A DNA stretch of 64,000 nt, from contig NW_024037059.1 in NCBI RefSeq assembly GCF_015706575.1, positions 30,638,129 to 30,702,128 of the forward strand. The letters run 5' to 3'. The notes beneath the pieces were generated by a model, which saw nothing but the letters and a program-made list of their open reading frames with translations, made no database searches and was not told where the DNA came from. Source of the stretch: Patiria miniata (taxonomy: Eukaryota; Echinodermata; Asteroidea; Valvatida; Asterinidae). Both the position numbers and the translations under genes were made by a program. This document shows, in pieces, positions 1-12,400 of the stretch; the stretch's first letter is position 1; the number at the start of each line of letters is the position of its first letter.

Positions 1-1018
1 AATCGTAAACAAAATGAACATTCAAAAGCTGTAATTAAAAGTACAGGTACTACTTTTGTTCCATTTCTTTAATTTATTTATCAGGTGTTTTTTTTAGCAG
101 TGTGCATTTACCTTTTTTCGGCATAGTATTCAGTTAAGAAGTTGAACCGGTGTTCGTTCCCTTCAGTACTGGTTTATTTCGCACTCCAAAAACTCCACAA
201 AAAATGGAAAAGAATCTATTACGAAAACAACACTCAGTGATATACATTTAAATACATAAGTAGGAAAAAGAACAAAAGAAATTAGGGCACATTTACAGTT
301 TACTATGACTGGGCACAAAATTGAAAAACAAACAAACAACAGTCTGGTGCCTGGATAGCCATAAAGCTAAAGGCTTATTGCCAATGGGGTCCGACAGGCC
401 TTCTGCAATGGTTGCTATATTCGCTCATACCTCCGACGCACGTCCCCGTTTCCTTCCCTTTTTAGTGTCAGTGATTTTTTTTAGTGTCATGTGCTTTTGA
501 ATAGCTATGTAGGTAGTTATGAGCGAAAAGGTCATATGCAATACGTTTTCAAATTGAAATGTAGGCGCCATATTTTTTTTCCCCGAATTGGCCGGCCGGT
601 GCGGGTAACTTTTGGGCCAAGACTGTGTAGTGTTTGGTGATGATTCATACTGGCGAGTGTAACAGATTATGTCCATCCTATTTACTATTTAGTCTCCCGG
701 CCTCCCTAGGCCTAAAAACCAAGGGTGTAAGTTGGTGACCGCTGATATAAACCCAGTGTAAAGGAAACATTGCGTCTTAAAGCATTCAGATGCCGCTGAT
801 GTACTAACTTCGTTTTAATTTGCGCGTACTGGTCGTGCACACAATGTCGTAACTGGAGAGTTGCAGACCAAATGAACTGCCATAGACCCTCATGATAAAT
901 GCCCCCAATTCAGTAGAAATACTCACAACCTCTAAGGTGTTCAATACACACATCAAATTAAAGCTGATTTTATCATTCATAAGATGGATTTTGCGTCGGG
1001 GTGATGTAAATCAATATT

Positions 1019-1150
1019 AGGCTTTGCCCTTCACCGACGTAAACACCTATACTCAGTGTACGTGTTACCTCCTTTTCCCAACTTTCACTCGGGAGGTATT
1101 CACTGAGTATATTCCTACAGTGTTTATACGTCGGTGAAGGGCAAAGCCTA
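1019..1150. mobile_element. TA-flanked hairpin MITE
   Basis: Perfect-looking inverted ends (GGCTTTGCCCTTCACCGACG on the left, reverse complement on the right) about 130 bp apart, flanked by TA. The two arms take up most of the element. Confidence 0.7.
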
Positions 1151-1924
1151 ACATTGATTCGATTTCATCATCGTTTTCTGTTCAAATGATTTTTGGGGGT
1201 AATCCAATGACTTTGGGGGTAATCCAATGACTTTTGGAGGAAATTTTCATCAGAAGATCATCAGCCCTAAAAAAAAATCCTAAAGCTCATCGCCATTAAA
1301 AAAAAATATTTCTACACTCCATTGCGAAATAAAGAAAATTTATAGGCCCAAGTCATCCAAATTTCACAGAAACAAGCTCATAAGCTTTAATACAAGCTGA
1401 GGGCTTGGCCCACAAAATGCTCTAATAATTTGAGGGCATGCAAATCGTGATTTGGTGGGCGTAGGCAATTTTTGGCCTATTTACTGGTCTGCACCTGAGT
1501 AGACTTTTTCCCGGTCCCCCCCCCCCCTAAGATATGTCAAAAGAACAGAGCTGTTCGAAATGTGCTGCTGAGGGCGCACTACTTCGGAACACCACGTGGC
1601 ACCGCGAGGCGATCTATCTGTGTCGATCACTTTACACTAGCGTCTTGAACCAAGACTATAAAAAAAACGCGGCAATGATGCGAAGTTGCCAGATCCGCGT
1701 GCACCACAAGCGCTGTCCAATGATTCCTGAATTCAGATCCTTGGGTAGAGCTTCGTGATTATGATCAAATTTACAAGATTTGAAAACAGTGGAGAGGCCC
1801 AATGTAAGCTTGGAACTTTAATTGATTGCCTTGTAATTCACCACCATACGCCTACGGTCGATCAGGCCGAGAGCCACGCCGTTACAAGTTCAAAGTGTGA
1901 ATGTAGGTATTTGTTGATGTACCC

Positions 1925-2360
1925 TAACGTGGCGCAGCCCCCAACGTGGCGCACTTTGATTTTTCGCCTCTAGTGCCTTGTTAGAGCAAAATTGTTACCT
2001 CAAATTTCACAAAAAGTGAAATTTCATCAGGCTCTAAACATTCCAGTTCATAAATCTTGAGTTTACGTAACCGCTACAAAGTTTTTGGGAAATTTTATTT
2101 TGGCGTGATTTTCCGATTTTTTTTCGAAGTGCATAATGATAATGAACCCTTTTAAACTTTACCCCAAAATAAGAAAATACTTTGCTGACAGATTTGTAGT
2201 TGCGTATGTGAGTGGAGATGATAATGATTTATTCAAATTTATCAACTTTACAGAAATTCTTAAATGTTTATTTGAATTTTCCCAGATTTATTCAAGTGCG
2301 CCACGTTAGGGAACAGGCCTCAGCCGAATTTGTGCCCAATTTCCGGACGCCACCGTTTGT
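1925..2360 (+). repeat. Dispersed repeat, copy 1
   Basis: Shares long stretches (CCTCAAATTTCA, CATAAATCTTGAGTTTA, TTGGCGTGATTTTCCGAT, GTGCCCAATTTCCGGACGCC) in the same order with 18115-18780. Family unknown. Confidence 0.65.
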
Positions 2361-3882
2361 TTTTTTTAAATTTCGGACCTAATTTCATGACACTTAAATT
2401 GTTCACAAAGGTTCAACAGCAAGCATTATAAAGGTAATAGTACCAGTATTTAACTGAATGAATTTGAAGTTTTTCTACGAAGAGGTTTTGCAACACTGTA
2501 TGAGAAAAGTCGGGAACGTCGAAGTGCGCCACATTAGGGAACACCACTACGCTCATTGAGGTGAATTGAAACCAATCTTTTCACACTTGCGCGCACTCGT
2601 TTCTTGTATTTGCTCCTATTACTTTGGAAGGGTTTTCAGAGCTGCTTTTAGGTTTATCAGTGATGCAGTCGAACGACCCTTTTTATTACCTGTTGTTTAT
2701 TTTTTGCTCTGTGCCAAGTTAATTAAAAGTCACAGCACCGCGCTGTTCAAGGCTAAAAAAGTAAATAACATTAATTCTACCTGAAGGATATGATCTATGT
2801 ACATTTTCTTCACTAAAGGAAATTTAATCTATATTTTCCTACCTTTGTGAAATATGATGAAGCTTCTTGAATCATGCCACCCATCTAATTTTGATGCCAA
2901 AAAATCATTGTCAAAAAAGCTGGTGTTATTGGCCATTTTAGAATTTCATGAGATTTTTCTTGTTAAAAAAATGCACTTGTCAACCACTGTTAAGTTCACT
3001 TTTTTCCACTGAAATTGCCTTAAAAGTGAAAAATGAACAGTTTCATTTACTATTTTAAGGTGTTTTACATGATTTATGCTTGAATCTTGAGGATGAAAAT
3101 GGATTTTATGGACAGTTTTGTTTAGCTCAGTCAGCAGGCACACGTGTCAGTCAAGTCACATGACTATTTCAGGTCATCTCATTGGCTGAAAATGATTTTT
3201 ACAATTTATAAACAGTGATGCCATGTGCTTTAGTGGATTATAATTTGGCTTTCCTATGCATGCAATGATAAATTTTACTTTTATCCCAACCTAAGCAAGT
3301 TTCATTGAGGCTGTGTACATTTTCTTCTCTAGGCCACGGTTTTATGGTTTGACAGTTGAATTACCCTCAATTTCAATTACTTAAATGCTGACAACTTTTG
3401 TAGTAATGTACCCCTCCTTGTGTATGAACAACCACCGACAGTTAAAAAAATCAATCCTCCCTGCCATGCCTTTTACACAGGCTAGTCACCAGCAGTCAGA
3501 TCACGTTTTTTTTATCAAGCACTGTGACTAGTCAAATGCAGTCAACAGACAAAAGCAGGCAAGAAGTAGGCACAGCTGACTTTTTAATCACCTACAGTCA
3601 AAGCATAGCTGTATCAAGTTACATAAACAGTCACAGCCAGTCAATCCTGCTTTATGTATAGGCTGGGCGCTATTAACTGAAAACAGTCACTTGTTTGATT
3701 TGACTGAAAGGACAACTTTGAACAGAATGTATGCTTGCATGGGAGAGTTGTGTGCTATAGAGACATGATCTTGATGTCATTTTACTCATTTCATGTTCTT
3801 TCCCGTGGTATCAGTTAAAATGCTGTATCAAATACATTTTTGGTCATGTACCTCGTGAATGTTATTGTGTTGCATAATTATA

Positions 3883-4200
3883 GTGGGGCAGATATGGGAA
3901 ATATTTGGGGAATTGTGCCTTTAATGATACAAGCATGGCACTTGGAAAACAGAATATGTCTTAAGAGAGATATTTGGCTATAGGGCCATCGCAGATTTGT
4001 CCTTTGAATAAAATATAGGTAGAATAACATGCAATTTAAAAAATGGCTGCCATTGCTTGTTATTCTACCTATTTTTTTTTCAAAGGACAAATCTGTGATG
4101 GCCCTATTGCCAAATATTGTTCTCATGACATACTCTGACTGTATACCATTTTCCATGCTTGTATCATCAAAGGCACAATCCCATCACCTATCTGCCATAC
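3883..4200. mobile_element. Foldback MITE with about 140-bp arms
   Basis: Two arms (about 3883-4029 and 4058-4200) are reverse complements over nearly their whole length, including AGGGCCATC.CAGATTTGTC and GATACAAGCATGG. TA flanks at 3881 and 4201. Confidence 0.75.
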
Positions 4201-4320
4201 TAATACTGGTATTGGTAAGAGCTTATCTGTAAAAATCAGAAAAAACTTGACTACTTGGAACTTGGTGGCTAATTGACAACAATGGTTTAGTAAATCTGAA
4301 ATGGTTTTCAGTTTAAAGTA

Positions 4321-4983
4321 CAGGGTGACCCCCCCAAAAAATTGCAACCCTAAAACAGTCGCTTTAAAAAAGGGATACATGGATTTTTATGCTTTGGGGT
4401 AGCAAATTAAAGCTGTGAGATTTTTCTTTTAAAACTGAAAAAATCATGAAAATAACACTTTGGGTTGCTGAGAAAATGCCAATTATGTAAAAGTAGTTAT
4501 TTGTCATCCTGTACACCAAAAAAAAATTACCACGGTAAGGAATTGTCACTGTACCTATTTGTGCATGTCCTAATCCTTACAAACAACATGGCACATAATA
4601 TGACATGAGTACAAATGAATTTGATGAAAATATCTTTCATTTTCCACCCGAACAGGTATCTCATCCCTTTTAGTCCTATTTTAAACCCATTGACCATCAT
4701 CAATATGTCAAAATACTAAAGAAATTGCACAAATGAAGGATAATTGCACAGTAGGCTTACAGTAAAATGTTTCACTGTTTGAAGTACTTGTGTACAGGAT
4801 GAAAAATGACAACTTGAACATAATTGGCATTTTCTTAGCAACCCCAAGTGCTATTTTCATGATTTTTTTCAGTATTTGAAAGAAAAATGTCTTACCTTTA
4901 CTTTGATACCCAAAACATAAAAATCCACTGATCCTTTTTTCTAAAAGGCACTATTTAAGGGTTGCATTGTTGGGGTCACCCTG
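4321..4983. mobile_element. Mariner-like foldback MITE
   Basis: Ends are CAGGGTGACCCC and its complement, flanked by TA at 4319-4320 and 4984-4985. Arms of about 180 bp fold back (4321-4510 against 4800-4983). Confidence 0.75.
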
Positions 4984-5157
4984 TACAGTATGCACAGTTT
5001 ATAAGCAGACAAATTAAAAATCACAAACAACACAGAAAATTTGTGTGTCTACGCCTCAGCCAGAAGGTTTTTATTCAAAAAATGTCGGGTACCGAAATCT
5101 GGGCAGCCGACCCATCCTCCATGTAGCACATTATTATTATTGTCAATATTCACATTT

Positions 5158-5310
5158 TGGGCACCACAAAGGCCCAGAGTACCAATAGCTCATCCAAGCA
5201 CCATTTGACTTGGAGACCATAGCTCTTCCGTTTTTTGGGCACCCACAAAGGCCCAAGGGCAGCTCCAAGCACCATTTGACTCGGAGCACCACAGCTCAAT
5301 CATCAATGCA
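5158..5310 (+). repeat. Short tandem duplication
   Basis: Two adjacent copies of about 80 bp share GGGCACC.ACAAAGGCCCA and CCAAGCACCATTTGACT.GG. Confidence 0.6.
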
Positions 5311-6313
5311 ATAAATGACCTATTTACGATAGGCCGAACTGAAAATCTATTAAGAAAGTGCCAGTAAACTTTATATCACCACAAAGCTTATGATAAATTG
5401 TTTCTATGTACAATTACATTGTATGCCAAGTCCACAAAAGATTTTGATGCACCGTTCTTTCTTCGTTTGAACTTACAGAAGACGGAACGGTTCATCCTCC
5501 CCTGTTGTACTGACTCAGGGGAAGACATGTTGACAGCAACAATAAAATACTAACTACTCATTAAATTACTTACATAATGTTGCACACTGTGCTTTGTTTA
5601 ACCTAAGTATTATTTACAAAATCGTAATGGCAGGAGTAAAAAATCATTAATGAACCATGGGGTGTTTTATCCGCTTCAAAAAATGCCATGGAGGAGGAGG
5701 GGAAGGTGGCGGAGAATTAAAAATGTGAAGTAAAATTTGCTATCCAAGTTGTTTGTTCAGAGGCTGAGACAAAAGTGACTGGCCAGCAACTTTTCCATCC
5801 CGCCTAAACTTTCTACTTCTAGAATGTCAAGAACCAACCCTACGTCTCATTGGCCCAGCCAGGCCTTGCCAAGTGTCACAGAACAAGAATTCTTATTGGT
5901 TGGTTGCCCCTCCAAGCCTTCTCAGCAATTGGTTAAAATTCGTGGCTGTTGATTGGCTCTTCTCCTGTTTACAGGATCTCACTTTTGTCACAAATTTGTC
6001 AATAGGGTTTCATGTACAAAGTTCTTCATACGAAAGTACAGTATGAAATGCATTCACAGTGATCGAGATGTGTGTGCATGGAGTTAGCCTACATTTTGCA
6101 AAACACATATAAAATAACCAACAGGAGAAGATCAATGGAAATTTTGCTGCTTATAAATAATTTGATCATTTAGTGATAAAATTGATTATTTCAGTGCACT
6201 GTGAGATTTTATGTTTGTTGGGGACAAAATTGACTTGCACTTCATATACTATTTATATTCACTGGAAAACGAGAGTGGTTAATTTATCTTCTGTGAATTA
6301 TTCTTTCTCCCAG

Positions 6314-6498
6314 ATTCTCTCTTAAAGACAAACTAAACGATGACGAGTGGCATACAGTCAACTACACTAAGATGCCAATGGAGGGAGACTTGTCCATCAG
6401 TGTGGACTCGACAACGGTTGGTCTCAGTTTGTACCAAGATGATGCTATCATCCAATGGCAAGAAAACCTTGATTCGTTGTCTGCAGTTGTCATTGGAG
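6314..6498 (+). CDS. Receptor exon 1: LamG domain, middle part
   Basis: Acceptor ctcccag, phase 2 entry. It encodes the LamG core [13 protein letters not shown] and ends in AVVIGG. The downstream border is GGAG followed by gcaagt, a GC donor. The GT donor two bases farther on would put the next exon out of frame. The 0.9-kb intron that follows holds a repeat copy (6577-6800) and half a foldback element (6990-7201). Confidence 0.88.
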
Positions 6499-9400
6499 GC
6501 AAGTAATATACTTTATAAAATCCTACAATACAAATTGTGTTTCAGGTACATGTATTTCTAACAACAGTCCTGTAGTTCTCAATTTTAAAGGGCCCATGGG
6601 ATGAATTTTTCTTATAGGAACACATTTTGTGCAACTTTCTACTCCTCTTAAATGTATGAAGACTATTTGACATCCCTTTTTGGTTAATTTCATTGAAGAG
6701 TGCACTTCTTTAACAAACATTAAAAAATGTCCATGCTTTTCTGTACAACTGAGGGCGCTGTTGCTATCATGTCATATCAGGAAGACATGTCCAGTTGAGG
6801 GGTTTTCTGTAACTTGTGCCTTGCACGTTTTTCTGTCGATGCCATGCAAATCAATGTGGTTTTTGCCATCTCTATTTAACTTCCTGTGTTGTGTCTTTTT
6901 CATTTTAGTTTTACCCCAAAATTGCCCTCAAAAATTCAAAACGCTGCACCCTTTCTACAACATGCCTGTTGGTTTCAACAAACCAACTTCTTTTACATAA
7001 TTGGCATTTTCTCAGCAACCCAATGTGCTGTTTTCATGATTTTTTCAGTATTTGGAAGAAAAACGCTCAGCTTTAATCTGCTATCTAAAACATTCAATTT
7101 CACAGATAACGTTTTTGAAAATATCCCCAAAATAAAATTTCATGGATCACATTTTTGAAAAAGGCAAATGTTTGAGGGTTGCATTTTTTTGGGTCACCCT
7201 GTATAAACATGTGTAGATTCAAGCATGTAAAAAGTGGGTACAATTAAGTGTTTAGAAATGTGTTTAAACTCATAATACAGTTTTTACGAAGTAGTTGGGT
7301 GAGTCCAATAATAAACCTTAAAATGTATTTTTGTTCTCTTATAATGAACGGAGCCTGTATCTACACAAATCACCGGATTTTGATTTGCGTGTTTAACCTG
7401 ATTGATATCATAGGATTGAATCCCAGCTCATCTGCCATGCTACCCAAAGACTTCAAACACTTGACCGGATGTGTGGAGGACATCTATTTTTGGATTGACG
7501 GCATGGAGTCGTGGAAAGTAATGAACTACAGTATGCAGGGTGAGTGATTACTTGGAATGTATAAAATATGACGTGGATTCGGGGGAGTAGTGTAAAATTA
7601 CTGGTCCGAGGTGTTGACTATAGTTAAAGGCTATGAGTAGACCATTGGTGCAATTATTTTTTGGAAGCAACAAAAGTGTTCAAAATCAAAAGATGGTATT
7701 TTTAACAACTAGCCTGATAAAGCATTAGCTCTGTGAATGCTGTCTATTTTAAGAAAACACAATATTCTGGATCTTGATTTCAATTCAAAAGTTCCTGAGT
7801 CATGACAATCCCGAAATCAGCATTCGGGTCATGATTCTCGTGCAGCCGATTGTTGCTACGTGATGTCACACACTAAACCGATGATTCTTGCTAATAATAA
7901 CATGTGCGTCATCAAGGTTTCTCCCAATTACAAACCAACTGCCAATGGAAAATTCTAAAGATGTGTCACTTGACACATCTTTGGGAATGACCTTTTCTTG
8001 TTTTCTTCATTTGAATGACAGCATGCCAGAGGGAATAATTTCACATGGAGTTTAATGTTATTAGGCCTACTATCTTTAAAACAAGTATGCTTTTTAATAA
8101 TAATTTGGTTGGTTACTTTTTGGATAGAAGCGAATGTCTACTCTACCTTTAATTGCCCCAAAATGTGAAGGCCAGGGAGAAAGGAAGTCAAAATCAGCCA
8201 ACACCGATCGAGAGACCAGTCATTATAATCTTCTCAGAAAAAAAGTTGTGTTTGCTTCAATTTACCTAACACTTGTTTAGTTTCGTTATCAAAAATGGAA
8301 ACATTGTGCGGGAATTCCTTTCCATGTGACCCGTTAATCGTTTGTCTCTTCGTGAAGTTTAAGCATGGTACAATCAGAAACTTCACTTGCTGTCGCAACT
8401 GTTGCATGGTTGGTAGTCTAGGAGCCAGTCTAGCCACTTCTAAGGTACAACTGACCAGGCTCGTCGCCAGCCCTATAAGTATCAGGGGGCCATAGTATCA
8501 ACTAGGGGGCCCACTACCATAAAAAAACACGTACAAATGTATGGCCAAGTGCTCGCCACGGTGGGGCCGGCCACACCAGGCCCTCCCTTGGCGACTGGCC
8601 CGCTACTGACCAGTTGGGCCATGTGTGTGCGAGGTAGTTAATTTTACTTGGCAGACGGCACGATTTAGAACATCGATCAAAGAAGGAAGTGTGTTGGGCT
8701 CATGAGGTGTCGTAAACTGTATTAGTCATACCACAATGTCAACCTTCCTGGACGATAACCTTTAAATGTTAATCGGTTCTTGTATAACTTGAGGGATCTG
8801 GAACATCAGAGGTAATGTACAAAAGGAAGGGATGTGCTGAAGTCTGGGACATTCCTAAAGACATCAGAAAAGCCAAACTATCTTAGCCATTACAGCTTCC
8901 CAGTACACACAGGTTTGTTTATGATGCGCTCTGGGGAAAGTTTTTTGTTTTTTAAAACTTAACTTATTTAACTTGTTCATGATTTTCAACTTGCGTCAGC
9001 TTGCATACTTGTCATCTTATGTAGTATGTTGGTTCTTCACTGAGTGTTCACAGACATTTTGATGGTGTTTTCACTCTATATCCGGCAAAAGATCATCCCG
9101 AGATAATCACATTCTAAGTTAATCCTTGTTTTTAATATCAAATTTTCGACCAATTTGTAGTTACAGATTGGGGAAATGTTTGCAATGTCAAGTAAGGCAA
9201 AAAAAGAAGAAGTGGATCTGCTTCTGATTACAAAGCATTCTAAAATGGGGTAGGTAGGGAATTTTTTTTTTACCAATTTTTTTTGCGTATAATCATATTG
9301 CTGCGTCTGCATGAAGTCAAGGGTAAAACTTAGAACCGGAACCAATTTTTTTGGCCGAAAACATGTTTTGTTCTTTGTTAATTTACTGTTGTTTGCTAGA

Positions 9401-12400
9401 AAAAGTCTCTCTTAATTTAACAGTAATTCACAAATAAAACTTCATAAAAAAAAAAAAGTGGAGGCCTTTATTTTTTAAAATAGTTTTGTGCACAGTTTTT
9501 GTCACTTCACAAAAACACAAACCATTTTTTAGGTCGGAGGTCCTAAAAACCATTGCTCCCAATGAAATTTGGATCAGTCAGGGCTACTTTTTAAAGAGAT
9601 TTTTGCATGAAAAAGTGAATTTCTGAGTGCAAGTAATTCATCTATCAAAGCTTGATTCCCAATCCCATAGCATGCAGACAACCCAAGAAATGATAGTGCT
9701 AGAAGGCACACGGTGCCTTTTACAGAGTTGTAATTTGAGGCGAGTCGAGTCATTTTAAAAGAAGTGACTCGATCGAGTCAAGTCATTTTAAAGAAGTGAC
9801 TGGAGTTGAGTCGAGTCATTAGGTCAAGAAGGTCAAGTCAAGTGAAGTCGAGTCAAATGTTTAGCTCAAGTCATTTTGAGTCATGAATATTTGAACACTG
9901 TTTACCAACATTTATAAAAGGAGGGCATAAATTTAGCCGGCGTTTGATTCCAAGAGCTTTATATGAAATCGCCCAAAGCCAATGATGAAACTATGAATGG
10001 GAAAAGTTGTTTAAAATACGGTTCCCTGATAGTATTTTGTGCGTTCCAGAACCGCAAGGTGGGAATCTGTGACACGTATGTTTGTAAATGAACATAAAAT
10101 TGGCACCGTAAGTCATTGCAAATACTTTTTGCAAAATTTTGCTTTTATTTTTTGGACTCAAGTCTTATTAACCTTCGCTCGAGTCAAGTCTTCTGATGAG
10201 GGACTCGAGTCGAGTCGAGTCATTTGCTCGCAGTGACTCGAGTCAAGTCAAGTTATTTACCCTTAGGGACTTGAGTCGAGTCGAGTCACCAACGAGTCAA
10301 GTCATTGACTCGAGTCATTACAACTCTGGCTTTTTACTTGTAGAAGTAACTGGTGTGTAGTAGGCACCAGTGAAGTGGACATCAGTGTACGTAAGTGTGA
10401 ATGATACGCTTTGCCTACCCGTGTTTGATGGAACCCGACTCTGTTTACATTAGAAAAGTATTGATTTAGGCATTATGGTTTGCGTTGTTTCACTTATTCT
10501 TTTTTTTGTATACATTTTGTACAGCGGGAACTGTGCCAGGCTGTGTGGATCTGTGTGCATCGGAAATGCCTTGTTTGAACGGACGGTGTGTCAACTCATA
10601 TGCCAGTACATACTGTGACTGTTTCGGGTCCGGCCACCATGGACCAGCGTGTGAAATACCAGGTATTTTAAACTGACACAGTAAACAATAAGTTTGAAAA
10701 ATTGAACAAAAGAAATTGACTGGTGCAGGGTATGAACCTGCGACCTCTGGATTGCCGTTCCAGTGCTCAACTAACTGAGCTATCCAGCCCTATATTGGTG
10801 GTCCCCCATTTTGTATAAGTCTTTGTTCAAGGGGTGCTAGTCAGAAGCCATAAAGCTGTATATGCCATAGCCGGGGATCACGCCCAAAGTCACGATACAG
10901 ACCTGGGATAAAGCAATCAGGGATCACTCAGAGAGGATGGAGCTTTTTATTACATTTTTTTCAAATGAACCACAAAGAAAAACTGACTAGGTGCCTGATT
11001 TTTGTTAATTCACTTCAAAGGGAACGCTGTAGTGACGTTTCAAGGTTTCAACTACATACAGTATGACATGTTTCCAACTGATGCCAAAAAGCCCATGGAG
11101 AAGAATCATATCAACTTGAGTTTTAAGGTATGTAAATTTCATTTTTTGTTCCTTATTGTTTTGTATGTGACCTAAATCAGCATGTTTTTTAACTGTTTGT
11201 AACATCATTTTCTTTAAGTACCATTGTTCAAAAGATTTGTATGAAGTACCAACATTAGTTATTAGTGATCTAACATGAAAGAACTATTCCTTTTTTAAAT
11301 AAGTGAATGTAAAATTTGTGATTTCACACCTACTTTAATAGGCATAACATTCTGTTAACTGAACCTGTTTTAAAGAAAATGTGGGCAAAAATTAAAAAAG
11401 AAACCACTGATCCATGTTAGCAACTAGTCTAAATTTCTCAAGTCAATTAATGCTGCATTCCCCATGATATTTTCGATGTTCCTCCCAAAAACTAGTTTCC
11501 TTTTCTAAATTGCTCTTTTTCTAACAATACAAAAGTTATTCACTTTTTAATTATTACTTTACATTTTTTTCGAAATTTTGGCTGCCGGACAACAATTCTG
11601 TTCTTCTGGGGTAGGCTGGTTCCGGCCCCACAATGAGTATCGGTAATGTATGGACCGAGAGCCAATCCGCTCGCAAAGCAGAGCTGTTTGTGGCCCAAAA
11701 CAAAAAAGTCTTTTTAAAAGGGTTGCAGACAATCAAAAAAAGTTAAAGAAGGTTTTCTGGCAGAATAAAACATACAAGTTGAAAATATATCAACAAAAAG
11801 AAGTGAATTTGTTGAGAGCACGTGAATAACATCTCGAGTCAAACAGGAAAATGTTTCTCAGCATTCGAGGTTTATCGCTCTACGTTCTAATTTCTTCACC
11901 CACATAAAATCACAATTTCTTGTTCTGTAACTGTGGGGACTATACACGAGTTGTCCCACGGTATTAAGGGACCGAAGACACTATGGGGACAGCAGAAAGT
12001 CCCCATAACTCGGTCTCAATTTCCCTAACAATAAAAAATTTCCCCAAAACGCGGTGACAGCCCGCCCCACTTACCATGCTCTGTGTAAATCAGCCCTAAT
12101 AAGCAGGCCTATAAATGTTTGTGACTGCAGCATGCATTGTTCGTAATTCAGGGGAAAATGTAAAATAATGTGTTCAAAGTTTTGAGTTGACTGGTCCTGG
12201 TGCAAAATACTTCAGATGTCATCAAAAGTTTCTGCAAAGTCAGTCTGGAAAAAGTCAAGTAACGTGCTTGAAACATGACAATGAATTCCTTTTTTTTTTT
12301 ATTCAATTTCTTTTGTAGGTCGGTAGAGAGCAAGTTGTTGGCACGTTGTTTTATGCTGCTGGCACGACGCCTGTTCAGACCTATTTGGCCATTTTCTTGA

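Larger units (their letters stand above)
1..6313. other. Upstream intron of the receptor gene
   Basis: No exon ending in phase 2, as required before position 6314, could be recognised here. The first half of the first LamG domain must therefore lie farther upstream or be hidden. The stretch holds MITEs and repeat copies (1019-1150, 1925-2360, 3883-4200, 4321-4983) and an approximate tandem duplication at 5158-5310. The rest is AT-rich sequence without a pattern I can name. Confidence 0.5.

Noticed and set aside
1534-1973. Two adjacent open frames of about 70 codons
   Set aside because: No family resemblance and they run into the repeat at 1925.
10715-10795. Possible tRNA-Ala gene, minus strand
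   Set aside because: A and B boxes are present, but base 33 is C, and the same sequence recurs at 43385 and 63580 with different anticodon loops and SINE tails.
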